Shown piece after piece: positions 25,547 through 34,662 of a stretch of 64,000 bases of DNA (the first letter of the stretch is position 1; the number at the start of each line of letters is the position of its first letter). Origin of the DNA: UBA8079 sp049601915 (GTDB lineage Bacteria > Pseudomonadota > Alphaproteobacteria > UBA6615). The notes below the pieces were generated by a model. It worked only from the letters and a program-made list of their open reading frames with translations. It was not told where the DNA came from and searched no databases. The stretch lies in contig JBMYRB010000002.1 in NCBI GenBank assembly GCA_049601915.1, forward strand, positions 1-64,000, in the 5' to 3' direction. A program made the position numbers and the translations under genes.

Positions 25547-26267
25547 GGTCGCCGCCACCGTGCTGCTGCTTGTCGGCGGGGGAATGGTGCCGGCGCAAGC
25601 GCAGGAGATACCCGTCGATGTGGAACTGGTCCTCGCGGTCGATGTGTCTGCATCGATCGATGGTGGCGAGGTCAATCTCCAGCGCGTGGGCTACGTCCAG
25701 GCCCTGACCGACCCCCGCGTGATCGACGCCATGCTTTCGGGCCCGCTCGGCCGAGCGGCGTTCACCTATGTGGAATGGTCAGTGACCCAGCGGGTGACAG
25801 TCGGCTGGACGGTGATCGACAGCGCGGCGGATGCGGCGGTCTTCGCCGCGGCGGTGAACGCTAACCCGATCCCCCAGGGCGGGCTGACCTCGATCACGGG
25901 CGCGCTCGATTTCACCGCCGGGCTGTTCGCGGGCAACGGCATCGAGGGTACCCGGCGGGTGATCGACATCTCGGCGGACGGGCGCGATTCCCGCGGTCTC
26001 GACGAAGAGGTCTCGGCGGCGCGCGACCGGGCGCTTGCGAAGGGCATCACCATCAATGGTCTGGTCATCAACCCCCAGCAGGAACAGACGGAGGTGGAGG
26101 GGGTGAAATACGACCTGGACGGCTACTTCCGCGAGGTCGTCATCGGCGGGCCGGGGTCCTTCACCGTGGTCACGGAATCGCCGGCGGATTTCCCCCGCGC
26201 GGTGGTCAACAAACTGGTACTGGAAATCGCGGCGCTGGATGGCTTTCGGCCCGCCGGGAACATGTGA
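25530..26267 (+). CDS. DUF1194 (von Willebrand-like) secreted protein
   Basis: A 245-residue DUF1194 protein. It opens with a signal peptide (MRIWSRVAATVLLLVGGGMV ending PAQAQ) and the mature protein is a vWA-like domain with the metal-ion-dependent adhesion motif DVSASIDGGEV, a Thr in GGLTSITGALD and a DISADGRDSRGLDEEV block. Exported DUF1194 proteins in alphaproteobacteria are of unknown role, probably protein-protein interaction in the periplasm. The GTG start overlaps the previous hydrolase. Its neighbours are catabolic enzymes, with no evident functional tie, so co-location may be coincidental. Confidence 0.88.
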   Translation: MRIWSRVAATVLLLVGGGMVPAQAQEIPVDVELVLAVDVSASIDGGEVNLQRVGYVQALTDPRVIDAMLSGPLGRAAFTYVEWSVTQRVTVGWTVIDSAADAAVFAAAVNANPIPQGGLTSITGALDFTAGLFAGNGIEGTRRVIDISADGRDSRGLDEEVSAARDRALAKGITINGLVINPQQEQTEVEGVKYDLDGYFREVVIGGPGSFTVVTESPADFPRAVVNKLVLEIAALDGFRPAGNM

Positions 26268-26343
26268 TAGGGAATCCCTTCCGCCGCGCCGGTGGGACTT
26301 CAAACCAGAAAACAAACACGACATTCATAGGAGAGGCCTCGCC

Positions 26344-27228
26344 GTGAACAGCGACATCAGAGATTGCATTGCGCCCGACCGTAACCCGCGCAAGCCCAAC
26401 ATCACCCTGCCCAAGGGCTCGATCGACACCCATGTGCATGTGTTCGAGGGCCGCTATCCCCTGTCGCCCGGCCGCGGCTACAACCCGCCGCAATCGACCC
26501 TCGACGACCTCAAGCATCTGCATGCCATGCTTGGCATCGACCGGGTCGTGTTCACCCAGCCGTCGGTCTATGGCACCGACAATTCGGCCATCCTCGACGG
26601 CATGAACGCGCTCAATGCCGAGACCCCGAACCGGGCGCGTGGCGTGTGCGCGATGACCATGGATTTCACGGACGCCCAGCTCCAGGAGCTGAGCGATCAG
26701 GGCATCGTCGGCGTGCGCCTGAACATCGACAACAAGGGTGGCATGCCGCTGGAGCTCGACCAGATCGCCGAGCTCGAGGCGCGCATCAAGCCGTTCGATT
26801 GGCACATCGAGTGGTTGTTCCCGGGCAAGGATATCGTCGGCCTGATGCCGGTGTTCGAGAAAATGACGACGCCCATGTCGATCGGCCATTTCGCCTATCA
26901 GCCGGCCGCCGCCGGCATCGAGGCCGAGGGTTTCCAGGCCCTGCTGAAGCTGGTGCGCGACGGCAACACCTGGATCAAGATCTCCGGCGCCAACCGGGTC
27001 AGCGCCACCGACCTGCCGCCCTATGACGACTGCCAGCCGATGGCCCGTGCGCTCATCGAGGCGAATGAGGACCGGGTGATCTGGGGCACGGACTGGCCGC
27101 ATCCGAACAAGTATGAGGTCAACCCGAACGATGCCGACCCGGTCGACGCCTTCGGCCAGTGGGTGCCCGATGAGGCCATGCGCGAGAAGATCATGGTCAC
27201 CAACTCGGAAGCCTTCTACCGCTTTTAG
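26344..27228 (+). CDS. amidohydrolase, 2-pyrone-4,6-dicarboxylate lactonase-like
   Basis: A 294-residue metal-dependent hydrolase of the amidohydrolase-2 family. The HxH motif is IDTHVHVFEGRYPLSPGRGY (His-x-His about 23-25), followed by RVVFTQPSVYGTDN, HIEWLFPG, the His in IGHFAYQP, and the terminal Asp in WGTDWPHPNKYE. The arrangement matches LigI, which opens the lactone ring of 2-pyrone-4,6-dicarboxylate in protocatechuate 4,5-cleavage, and related lactonases. The GTG at 26344 has AGGAGAG upstream; earlier in-frame codons overlap the DUF1194 gene. It is followed by dienelactone hydrolase-type and C-C hydrolase-type genes, a context consistent with a ring-cleavage pathway. Confidence 0.87.
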   Translation: MNSDIRDCIAPDRNPRKPNITLPKGSIDTHVHVFEGRYPLSPGRGYNPPQSTLDDLKHLHAMLGIDRVVFTQPSVYGTDNSAILDGMNALNAETPNRARGVCAMTMDFTDAQLQELSDQGIVGVRLNIDNKGGMPLELDQIAELEARIKPFDWHIEWLFPGKDIVGLMPVFEKMTTPMSIGHFAYQPAAAGIEAEGFQALLKLVRDGNTWIKISGANRVSATDLPPYDDCQPMARALIEANEDRVIWGTDWPHPNKYEVNPNDADPVDAFGQWVPDEAMREKIMVTNSEAFYRF

Positions 27229-27283
27229 GGCTTGCAGTTGGCGTTCGGCTGGCGTTTGCTCCACCTAAAGGGGGGTAGACACC

Positions 27284-27985
27284 ATGCGAACCGAAGACAT
27301 CACGGTGCCGCTGCGCGGCGGCGAGACCATGGGCGCCCATGTGGCCTTTCCGGACCGGGAACCCGCGGGCGCGATCATCGCCATCATGGAAATCTGGGGC
27401 GTCAACGACACCATGCGTGAACACGCCCAGGAGTTCGCCGAGGCGGGCTGGGTCACGCTGGTCCCCGATTTGTTCTGGCGGCTCGAGCCCGGGATCGAAT
27501 TGTCGGACGCCAACCCCGATCACTGGACCAAGGCGATCGACCTCTACTACGACTTCGACTACGACCTGGGCGTCCAGGACATGGAGGACACGGCGGCCTT
27601 CCTGCGCGGGATCCCGGGCGGCAACGGCAAGGTGGGCACGGTGGGCTACTGCCTCGGCGGCAAGATGGGCTATCTCATGTGCTGCCGTTCCGACATCGAC
27701 TGTGCGGTGGCCTATTACGGCACCTATATCGAGCACTCGATCAAGGAAGCGCCGAACCTGTCGAAACCCTTCATGCTGCACCAAGCGCTGGCGGACAAAT
27801 GGGTGCAACCGGAAGTTTGCGCCATGATCGAGAGACGCCTGTCGCCAAACCCGCTGGTCGAGATTCACAAATATCCTGGCGCCGACCACGCGTTCGCCCG
27901 CCATGGCGGCACGACCTACAGCGCGCCCGAGGCCGAGAAGGCGCTCGCCCTGTCGGTCGATTTTTTCCACAAGTATCTGGACTGA
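27284..27985 (+). CDS. dienelactone hydrolase family protein
   Basis: A 233-residue hydrolase. The family's catalytic Cys-Asp-His arrangement is seen: Cys in GYCLGGKMGY (about 123), Asp in KYPGADHAFAR and the adjacent His (about 202), with Glu in IMEIWGVND as the usual charge-relay residue. Dienelactone hydrolases convert (halo)dienelactones to maleylacetate in chlorocatechol routes, but many members act on other lactones and esters. The ATG follows AGGGGGGTAG. It lies 55 bases after the LigI-like gene and 10 before the next hydrolase, one operon. Confidence 0.92.
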   Translation: MRTEDITVPLRGGETMGAHVAFPDREPAGAIIAIMEIWGVNDTMREHAQEFAEAGWVTLVPDLFWRLEPGIELSDANPDHWTKAIDLYYDFDYDLGVQDMEDTAAFLRGIPGGNGKVGTVGYCLGGKMGYLMCCRSDIDCAVAYYGTYIEHSIKEAPNLSKPFMLHQALADKWVQPEVCAMIERRLSPNPLVEIHKYPGADHAFARHGGTTYSAPEAEKALALSVDFFHKYLD

Positions 27986-27995
27986 GGAACGCGCG

Positions 27996-29054
27996 ATGGC
28001 CGACGCTGCATTGCAGGAAACCATCGAACACCGATTCCCACGGCTGATGGCCGCCGGCGTGGACTACAACGACGCCCAGACGGTGCTGGGGACCATCACC
28101 CGGATGGAGGAGTGGATGCCGGTCTGGGCGGGGCTGGCGGAGAGCCACGAGGCGCTCGGCGACGCGGCCCTAGCCGACGGCCGGAAGCTGACTGCCGGCG
28201 AGGCCTTCGTGCGCGCGGCGCTCTATTTTCATATCGGCCAGTCGGTCTCCTTCGGCGACGCCGACGCGAAGGCCCAGATGCAGCGCCGCCAGCGCGCCGC
28301 CTATGCCAAAGCCGCACCCCATCTCAGCCCGCCCGCCCGGGTCATCGATATTCCCTTCGACGGGGACAGCTTCCCGGCCAACCTGCGCGTCCCCAACACG
28401 GACGGGCCCGCGCCCTGCGTGATGATCACCTGCGGCGGGGACTCGACCAAGGAAGAGTTCCACACCCTGGAGAATGAGTTCCTCAGGCGCGGCGTCGCGA
28501 CCTGCGCCTATGACGGCCCGGGCCAGAGCCTGACCATGTTGAAATGGCGCATCCGCCCCGACTGGGAGGTGCCGGTCGGAGCGGTGCTCGATGCGCTGGC
28601 GGGCCAATCCGAGATCGATGGCGACAGGATTGGCATTTGGGGGCGCAGCTTCGGCGGGTATGCCGCACCGCGCGCGTCGGTCGATCCGCGGATCAAGGCG
28701 TGCGTATCCATTGGCGGGTTCCACAGCATGTCGAGCTTCTGGGACGACATGCCGTTCGCGGTGCAGGACACGCTGCGGTTCGCCTTCGGCGACGAGACTG
28801 TGGAGGACGCGGCGGAGACCGCGAAGCTCTATACTCTGGACGGGGTGCTGGCCCGGATCGGCTGCCCGCTGCTCATCGTCCATAGCGGGCTCGACGAGAT
28901 CTGCCCGGTCGAGGAATCCCGGAAGATGATCGACGAGGCCGGAGATGATGCCGAGCTGGTGGTGTTCCCCGAGGGAAACCATGTCTGCGACAACATCCCG
29001 TTCAAGTCACGACCGCTGATGGCGGACTGGATGGCGGATAAACTTGGCGACTGA
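27996..29054 (+). CDS. alpha/beta hydrolase, 2,6-dihydroxypseudooxynicotine hydrolase-like
   Basis: A 352-residue hydrolase with a helical N-terminal domain (residues 1-115) and a C-terminal alpha/beta-hydrolase core: MITCGGDSTKEEFH, CAYDGPGQS, the elbow IWGRSFGGYAAPRAS (Ser about 217), IVHSGLDEICPVEE (Asp) and FPEGNHVCDN (His). The layout, including the N-terminal cap, matches FrsA/DUF1100-like enzymes and the C-C bond hydrolase of 2,6-dihydroxypseudooxynicotine from nicotine degradation. A role in cleaving a C-C or ester bond in an aromatic ring-fission product is inferred. The ATG at 27996 lies 10 bases after the dienelactone hydrolase-like stop. Confidence 0.85.
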   Translation: MADAALQETIEHRFPRLMAAGVDYNDAQTVLGTITRMEEWMPVWAGLAESHEALGDAALADGRKLTAGEAFVRAALYFHIGQSVSFGDADAKAQMQRRQRAAYAKAAPHLSPPARVIDIPFDGDSFPANLRVPNTDGPAPCVMITCGGDSTKEEFHTLENEFLRRGVATCAYDGPGQSLTMLKWRIRPDWEVPVGAVLDALAGQSEIDGDRIGIWGRSFGGYAAPRASVDPRIKACVSIGGFHSMSSFWDDMPFAVQDTLRFAFGDETVEDAAETAKLYTLDGVLARIGCPLLIVHSGLDEICPVEESRKMIDEAGDDAELVVFPEGNHVCDNIPFKSRPLMADWMADKLGD

Positions 29055-29200
29055 GAGATTTTGTCGTTCACGGCAGTGTTACCGGCGACACGTCTCGTGC
29101 AACTGCTCCGCCAAGGCTTGTATTGTGGTATAGTTAAAGCAATTGTGCGGTTAACGCATAACCAAAAACAACCGAAGTCATAGGCAGAAGGAGACCCACG

Positions 29201-30028
29201 ATGTCTGATGCACCGAAGCCTGTTTACAACAACAAGCGTTTCCGCGTGGTCGATTACAACTTTGATACGTTTGTCGGCCCGCAGGCGGGCGAAAAGTATA
29301 TCGACGCCACGTTCACCGATCTCGAGACACGCGAAGAGGTCAAGCTTTCCGATTTCGATGGTCAGTGGACCGTGATCGAGACCGGCTCGTCGACCTGTTC
29401 GATGTATACGAAGAACATCCACATCTACAAGGACATCGTCGAGAAATTCCCCGACGTGAACTTCGTGATGGTTTATGTCCGCGAGGCCCATCCGGGCGAG
29501 CGCATGGGCCCCCATCAGTCCATGGACGACAAGATCAAGGCCGCGAAGCTGGTGGCGCCGCGCTACAAGGAATTCCGGCGCGTGCTGGTCGACAATCTCG
29601 AGGGTGACTTCCATCGCGCCTACGGCGCCATGCCGAATGTCGTCTACATCATCCGCCCCGACGGCACGATCCACTATCGCTGCAACTGGGCCGCCCCGCA
29701 TCTGATCGAGGCGGCGCTCGAGGATCGCGAGAGCTACCACAGGATCGAGAATGCGCCGACCGCCGAGTTGCGGGCCACGCGCTCGATGCCGCATATGATG
29801 CGGACCATGTGGACCGGCGGCGCTATTGCGCTGTACGACTTCTTCAAGAATGCGCCGCTGACGGTCGCTAAGCATGTTCAGATCGACCGCTATTACGAGA
29901 AACATGGTCGTTTCCGGAACCAGCCGCTTTCCCAGGAAGAGGTTGCAGCCCGGATCGCGGCGGGTGAAGCCGATGCGGATGCCGCCCCGTCGCCGGATGA
30001 AGCGTCACCGAAGCAGGCCGCCGAATAG
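29201..30028 (+). CDS. iodothyronine deiodinase-like (thioredoxin-fold) protein
   Basis: A 275-residue thioredoxin-fold protein resembling iodothyronine deiodinases. The active-site region VIETGSSTCSMYTKNIH aligns with the deiodinase GSCTUP motif with Cys66 in place of selenocysteine, and VYVREAHPGER matches the conserved Glu-x-His segment downstream (Glu95, His97). The rest, including YGAMPNVVYIIRPDGTIHYRCNWA, is that of peroxiredoxin-like proteins. Bacterial members are uncharacterised; reductive dehalogenation or peroxide/thiol chemistry are possibilities. AAGGAGA precedes the ATG. The C-terminus is a low-complexity Ala/Asp/Pro tail. A strong terminator follows, so this gene is a stand-alone transcription unit. 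Confidence 0.85.
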   Translation: MSDAPKPVYNNKRFRVVDYNFDTFVGPQAGEKYIDATFTDLETREEVKLSDFDGQWTVIETGSSTCSMYTKNIHIYKDIVEKFPDVNFVMVYVREAHPGERMGPHQSMDDKIKAAKLVAPRYKEFRRVLVDNLEGDFHRAYGAMPNVVYIIRPDGTIHYRCNWAAPHLIEAALEDRESYHRIENAPTAELRATRSMPHMMRTMWTGGAIALYDFFKNAPLTVAKHVQIDRYYEKHGRFRNQPLSQEEVAARIAAGEADADAAPSPDEASPKQAAE

Positions 30029-30057
30029 GCAACGCTTCTGCGTTAAAACCGAACACG

Positions 30058-30097
30058 CGCCGGCCGTTCACACCTTGTGGGCGGCCGGCGTTTTTTT
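30058..30097 (+). terminator. intrinsic terminator after the deiodinase-like gene
   Basis: CGCCGGCCG at 30058-30066 pairs with CGGCCGGCG at 30082-30090 across a 15-base loop and is followed directly by seven T residues (30091-30097), a textbook Rho-independent terminator. It begins 30 bases after the stop of the deiodinase-like gene and ends 20 bases before the start of the next gene, so that gene must have its own promoter or depend on readthrough. Confidence 0.92.
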
Positions 30098-30116
30098 GTG
30101 GGTACACCGAAACAGC

Positions 30117-31271
30117 ATGACCGAGAGCCCGTTCCGTACCTCGCTGCGCTTCGCCCTGTTTTACGGGGCGCTGTTCTTCGTGCTCGGCGTACTGCTGCCG
30201 TTCTGGCCGATCTGGCTGCAGAGCCGCGGTCTGTCGGCGGCTGATATCGGCATCATCCTGGCGGTGGGGCCATGGATGCGGATTCTCGTCGACCCGATGA
30301 TCACGCGGGCGGCGGATCAATCCGGCGGTGGGCGGCGTATGCTGGTGTTCGCCGCGGCCGTCAGTCTGATCGCTTTCTCCGGCTTCGCGCTGGTTTCGTC
30401 CTTCTGGCTGATCCTGTTGATCACGCTGGTCTTCGCCCCGAGCTATCACGCGTTGATTCCGCTAGGCGACTCCCAGGCCATGTCCGCTGTTTTGCGTCAT
30501 GGGCTCGATTATGGCCGATTGCGCCTATGGGGCTCGGTGACCTTCATTCTTGCCACGCTGGGTATTGGCGCTTTGCTCACGGGGCGTGACCCCGACCTGA
30601 TTTTGGTCGTGGTCGGTACCGGTCTTGTGGTGGTGCTGGTGACGACGCTCCTGCTGCGCGAACAGAATGAGACGCGCGGTCATGCGCGCTGGTCCGATGT
30701 GCTGAGGTTTGTCCGGGATCCGCGTTTTCTCATTTTCCTGCTCGCCGCCAGCGCCGTGCAGGCCAGCCACGCCGTGCTCAACGGATTTTCAGGCATCCAC
30801 TGGAAGGCTGCGGGTCATTCGGAACTCGTGGTCGGACTTCTGTGGGGTGGCAGCGTGCTGGTGGAGATCATCCTGTTCGCCTTCAGTGGCGCCGTCGTCG
30901 CCTGCTTGGGCGCATCCCGATTGCTGGTGTTGGGCGCGGCTGCGGCGCTGGTACGCTGGCTCATTTTGGCCGAGACCGTGGCGCTGCCGGGCTTGGTAGT
31001 CGCCCAGCTGCTGCATGCGGTCACGTTCGGCGCGACCTATCTCGCGACCATGCACTTCATCGCCGGCTATGCCCCCAAGGGTCTGAAAGCCACCGCTCAG
31101 GGCGCTTACGCTTCGGTCTCGGGGGTGATCATGGGGCTCGCACTCGTCGCTTCGGGTGAGCTGTATAGCGGGTTTGCCGGCGGTGCTTTCTACGGGATGG
31201 CCGGCCTGAGTGCGGTGGCGCTTGTGCTTTCGTTATTGATGCACCTTGCACATCAGCGCAAGACTGGATGA
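30117..31271 (+). CDS. MFS transporter (3-phenylpropionate HcaT-like)
   Basis: A 384-residue permease of the major facilitator superfamily with about twelve hydrophobic segments. It starts LRFALFYGALFFVLGVLLPFWPIWLQSRGLSAADIG, as in the MFS_1_like/PPP group that includes the 3-phenylpropionate transporter HcaT and nucleoside-like permeases, and has the charged loop LRLWGSVTFI between segments four and five. The start at 30117 is set by similarity and by the terminator upstream; a longer frame would run from inside the deiodinase-like gene. Substrate probably an aromatic or organic acid, inferred from the family and neighbourhood. Confidence 0.88.
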   Translation: MTESPFRTSLRFALFYGALFFVLGVLLPFWPIWLQSRGLSAADIGIILAVGPWMRILVDPMITRAADQSGGGRRMLVFAAAVSLIAFSGFALVSSFWLILLITLVFAPSYHALIPLGDSQAMSAVLRHGLDYGRLRLWGSVTFILATLGIGALLTGRDPDLILVVVGTGLVVVLVTTLLLREQNETRGHARWSDVLRFVRDPRFLIFLLAASAVQASHAVLNGFSGIHWKAAGHSELVVGLLWGGSVLVEIILFAFSGAVVACLGASRLLVLGAAAALVRWLILAETVALPGLVVAQLLHAVTFGATYLATMHFIAGYAPKGLKATAQGAYASVSGVIMGLALVASGELYSGFAGGAFYGMAGLSAVALVLSLLMHLAHQRKTG

Positions 31272-31284
31272 GGAGGTGTTTTCA

Positions 31285-32368
31285 ATGCCGTCGATAGGGA
31301 AATGTTTGCTCTTTGTCTGCCTGATCATTGTCGCTGGCGTTGTTCCGTCTGAACCTGCTTAGACAGACGCGACGCGGGATTGGAAGCACCGGAACTGGCT
31401 AGATCCGACAAATCCGGAGGCCACACCGAGACCGCGGGAACCAATCGAAATCGACTATAAGTGCGGATTCTGGGGCGCGCGCTGCGATCTGAATGAATTC
31501 CTCGAGCGCAATGCGGTATGCGCGCTTTTTGTTGCCGATCGCGGGGTGCCCTTTTCCCATGCCGAACAGCCGACTCACGGCGATGGGCGTTGCCAATGCG
31601 GAGTGGAGCGAGAGCTTTACGGCATCGCCTCGATCACCAAATCGATTACGTCGCTGCTCTTCGGGCGCGTTTTCATGGACCCGGCGCTTGGTGCGCCGTT
31701 GGATGTTATGTCGCCGGCGGTAGATCTTTTGCCTGCGGGGCTCGGCTATCCCGATCCAGGTGTTACCGTTCACGACTTGCTGCAGATGTCGAGCGCGATG
31801 GCGTGGAGAGACGAGCGCGACAAACCGCGCGTCAAAGTGTTGGAGAGTGAGGCATGCAATCAAAACACGAGGGGGTCAGATTGCACACTGCGCGGAGTCA
31901 CAGCCGAGATTCTGAAGGGTACGGAATTCGACCCGGGTCCGGATGGAAGACGCCGATTCAACTATTCGGGGCTGGACAGTCAGCTGCTGGGCATTCTTGT
32001 TGAGGAACGGCTTTCGCAAATTCCCGAGTCCTTGGACGTTTTGCCTGACCATGAAGAACCAAACCTGGCGCGAGGTTTCGATCACTATTTTTGGCGAGAT
32101 TTGGGCACACGGAAACGTGCGCGCATCAGTGACTGAAAATCGGGGCACGGGCCGCGGGTGTGATTTTCGTGACTTCGATCTGCGTTATCGCTATGGGTTT
32201 CAGTGGTGGGTATTTGAAGATCCGAGAGACGGATTTACCGGATGGGGAAGCGGCGGCCAGTTTCTTCACATATTTTCTGAGCAGGAGGTTGTGGTTGTGC
32301 AGTTCTCGAAATGGGACACGGGCGCAATCGACGATCGCCGTTCGAAGCTCTTGGGGTTCACCGCCTGA
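31285..32368 (+). pseudogene. beta-lactamase-related serine hydrolase, degraded
   Basis: Remains of an exported beta-lactamase-fold hydrolase. ATG 31285 starts a good signal peptide (MPSIGKCLLFVCLIIVAGVV, PSEPA) but TAG follows at 31360-31362 exactly where the mature protein should begin. The same frame then carries GIASITKSITSLLFGRV (S-x-x-K motif) and RRFNYSGLDSQLLG (Tyr-Ser-Gly), and closes at 32136. The C-terminal part, YRYGFQWWVFEDPRDGFTGWGSGGQFL and VVVVQFSKW, is in the +1 frame and ends at 32368; the segment normally joining them seems shortened. One stop, one frameshift and probably a deletion make this a pseudogene. Confidence 0.8.
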
Positions 32369-32396
32369 TCGCAGATCAGGTCGCTGCAGGGCGCGA

Positions 32397-32927
32397 CTAG
32401 ACGTCGACCCAGTCGTCGCCGACCTTCAGGCGGTGGCCGATTTCGCAAGGGAGCGTCAGTGCCTGTTCGGCGAAGCAGCCCTTCTTGGCCGTGTCTATCA
32501 GGCGTTTGAGGTCGTCGAGCGGGGAGTCGCTGTCCACATCGATATCGATGTCGAACCCGACTGGTTGGGAGACATAAGGCTCGCGCCCTTCCTGTTCGAG
32601 GCGCCAGTGGAAGTTGGCGTTCATCTCGATATTCTCGACCGGGATGCGCAGGCGCTTGGCGAAGGCCTTCATCTGGGTCATCAGGCAGGTGACGACGCCG
32701 GCGGCGAAGTAATGCAGCGGCATGGGGGCCGAGGCATCGCCGCCATGCAGCTTGCCCTCGTCGGTCTCCAGCGTGACCGAAAAATTGGAGTATTGCGAGG
32801 TGATGGTCACCTCGCTTTTCATCCTTCCGAGTGTGCGGGCCTTCGCATCGAACTTGATGTCGACCGTGCGCAGCTCGGAGGCGGCCTCGCCGGTATTCGG
32901 TGAGGCCGCCTCGTCTGCTTTCGTCAT
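32397..32927 (-). CDS. OsmC-family peroxidase
   Basis: A 176-residue OsmC/Ohr-fold protein. The two redox cysteines are present: VVTCLMTQMKAFAKRL (peroxidatic) and KKGCFAEQALTL (resolving), with the family's central sheet (FSVTLETDEGKLHGGDASAPMPLHYFAAG) before them. OsmC proteins reduce organic hydroperoxides using thiols, so this one probably deals with peroxides from the surrounding oxidative catabolism. It ends the minus-strand pair with the CocE-type hydrolase whose stop is 11 bases upstream and is likely co-transcribed with it. Cytoplasmic. Confidence 0.92.
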   Translation of the reverse strand: MTKADEAASPNTGEAASELRTVDIKFDAKARTLGRMKSEVTITSQYSNFSVTLETDEGKLHGGDASAPMPLHYFAAGVVTCLMTQMKAFAKRLRIPVENIEMNANFHWRLEQEGREPYVSQPVGFDIDIDVDSDSPLDDLKRLIDTAKKGCFAEQALTLPCEIGHRLKVGDDWVDV

Positions 32928-32937
32928 GAAGTTGTTC

Positions 32938-34662
32938 CTACTTGGATTTCCGGTTCTTCGGGATCACCGGCATCAGCAGATAGGATTTATGCTTCGGTCC
33001 GGTGTGGATCGTCGTCTTCCCGCCGAAGATTTCCTTCGGCCGGTCGAGGGGGTGATCGTGCAGGAACACACCCGAACCTCGCGATGGCACATAGGCGTCA
33101 ACCGCCGGTCCCGGCCGGTCGAAGTCCTGACCGGCGATGTTGATCGAGATCTGGAAGCCCTTCGGTAGCACGATGCACTGTGGCCAGATTTCCACATCGA
33201 CCTCATACACCTGACCCGGCGTGAGCTTCTGTTTGTCGTCATGGGTGTGGTAGGGCCGCCACGGCTCGGACTTCTCCTCGTCCAACTTGCGATGGGACAC
33301 GCGCAGCCAGCCCTGACCCAGCGGGGTCTTGGGATCGACCGTGCCCTGGAAATGTACCTCGCGGCCCTTGTCCGACCAGCCCTGGACCGTAACGAACAGA
33401 TCGCAATCCTCTGTGGATGAAGACACGAACAGCTTTGCGGCCATGGGTCCCGTGAACTCGGTCTCGCGGGGCAGCGGCGTGGACTTCCAGGTGATTCCGC
33501 GGGTCAGTGCGCGGAATTCCTTCTTCCGGTTCGCCTTGGGCACCTTGGTGTCCATCTTCCCCTTGCCGCCGGCATCGAGATAGTACTTGGTCCACTTGGT
33601 ACCCTTGAGCGGCCAGGAGCTTTCCTTGCGCAGCTCGACATCGTCGGTGAACGGCCGGCGCAGGTTGAGCCAGACCTTGGGCTCGCGGTTCCAGCCGTTC
33701 TTCTCGCCCTTCAGGTAATAGTCGAAGAAGCGCTTCTGCAACTCCATCCCGTACTCGAGATAGAACCACTCCTCGTGGCGTCCCGGATGGCCTTCGAGCC
33801 ATTTCTGTCGCGATGCGGCCTGGGTGAAGGCCTCGAAATTGCCGCGCGGATGCAGGCCGAAACCGGCCCAGCTCGCCGCACTCAGGAACGGCACCTTCAC
33901 TTTTGACCAGTCGGGCGAACGTGAGCGGTACCAGTCGTCGTCCATCTCGCGGACGCGGAAGTTCTCCAGCGTGTCGGCCCGGTTGGCCTTGAGTTCATTT
34001 TGGGAAAGCCGCGCCGGCCCTGTCGCGCTTTCGCCCATCCAGCGGTCGCGCGGGCCCTTGGGGTTGCCGTGCTGGACCGCCTCGACCTGACGCGGATACC
34101 AGATTTCCATGAACACGTTGGACAGGATACCGCCATGGCGCGCCCAGTCGCGATACTGATCGGCCGCACCCTCCCATGGGATCATCGCCGTCAGATGCTT
34201 GGGTTGCAGGGCGGCGACCTGCCACTGGTTGATGGCGTAATAGGACACGCCGTTCAGGCCGACATTACCGTTCGACCATTTTTGCTCGCCCGCCCAGTTG
34301 ATGGCGTTGGCGAAATCCTGGGTCTCGCGTGGCGAGAAGATATCGAGGTAGCCCGGCGAGCGACCCGCGCCGCGGGAATCGAGCCGCACGCAGGCGTAGC
34401 CCCAGGGGACCCAGATTTCCGGATCAACCGTCTCCCAGGTCAGCCAGCGATGCTTGGAGCCCGGCAGGATGTCGGGGTGCATGGCGAGCAGGGATTCCCA
34501 AAGCGGCTTGTAATGCTCCTGGTACTTCACGCCCTTGCCGTAGGGACCGCCGGCCATCACGACCGGCACCTTCTTCTTAGTGTCGGGCCGGTAGACGTCC
34601 ACTCGGAGTACCTGACCGTCATCCATGGTGACCGGTACATCTCGTTCGATGATCATGTTCAT
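32938..34662 (-). CDS. CocE/NonD-family hydrolase
   Basis: A 574-residue X-Pro dipeptidyl-peptidase S15/CocE-type hydrolase. The N-terminal alpha/beta-hydrolase domain has VDVYRPDTKKKVPVVMAGGPYG, RLDSRGAGRSPG and the nucleophile elbow NGVSYYAINQW (Ser), a helical insertion with EGAADQYRDW, and a C-terminal jelly-roll-like domain from about residue 380 (FVSSSTEDCDLFVTVQGW, YEVDVEIWPQCIVLPKGFQI). Such enzymes hydrolyse esters, cephalosporin or cocaine esters, or amides. ATG 34662 was chosen for the GGGAGGA ribosome binding site and N-terminal similarity; the frame is open to 34764. Cytoplasmic. Confidence 0.9.
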   Translation of the reverse strand: MNMIIERDVPVTMDDGQVLRVDVYRPDTKKKVPVVMAGGPYGKGVKYQEHYKPLWESLLAMHPDILPGSKHRWLTWETVDPEIWVPWGYACVRLDSRGAGRSPGYLDIFSPRETQDFANAINWAGEQKWSNGNVGLNGVSYYAINQWQVAALQPKHLTAMIPWEGAADQYRDWARHGGILSNVFMEIWYPRQVEAVQHGNPKGPRDRWMGESATGPARLSQNELKANRADTLENFRVREMDDDWYRSRSPDWSKVKVPFLSAASWAGFGLHPRGNFEAFTQAASRQKWLEGHPGRHEEWFYLEYGMELQKRFFDYYLKGEKNGWNREPKVWLNLRRPFTDDVELRKESSWPLKGTKWTKYYLDAGGKGKMDTKVPKANRKKEFRALTRGITWKSTPLPRETEFTGPMAAKLFVSSSTEDCDLFVTVQGWSDKGREVHFQGTVDPKTPLGQGWLRVSHRKLDEEKSEPWRPYHTHDDKQKLTPGQVYEVDVEIWPQCIVLPKGFQISINIAGQDFDRPGPAVDAYVPSRGSGVFLHDHPLDRPKEIFGGKTTIHTGPKHKSYLLMPVIPKNRKSK

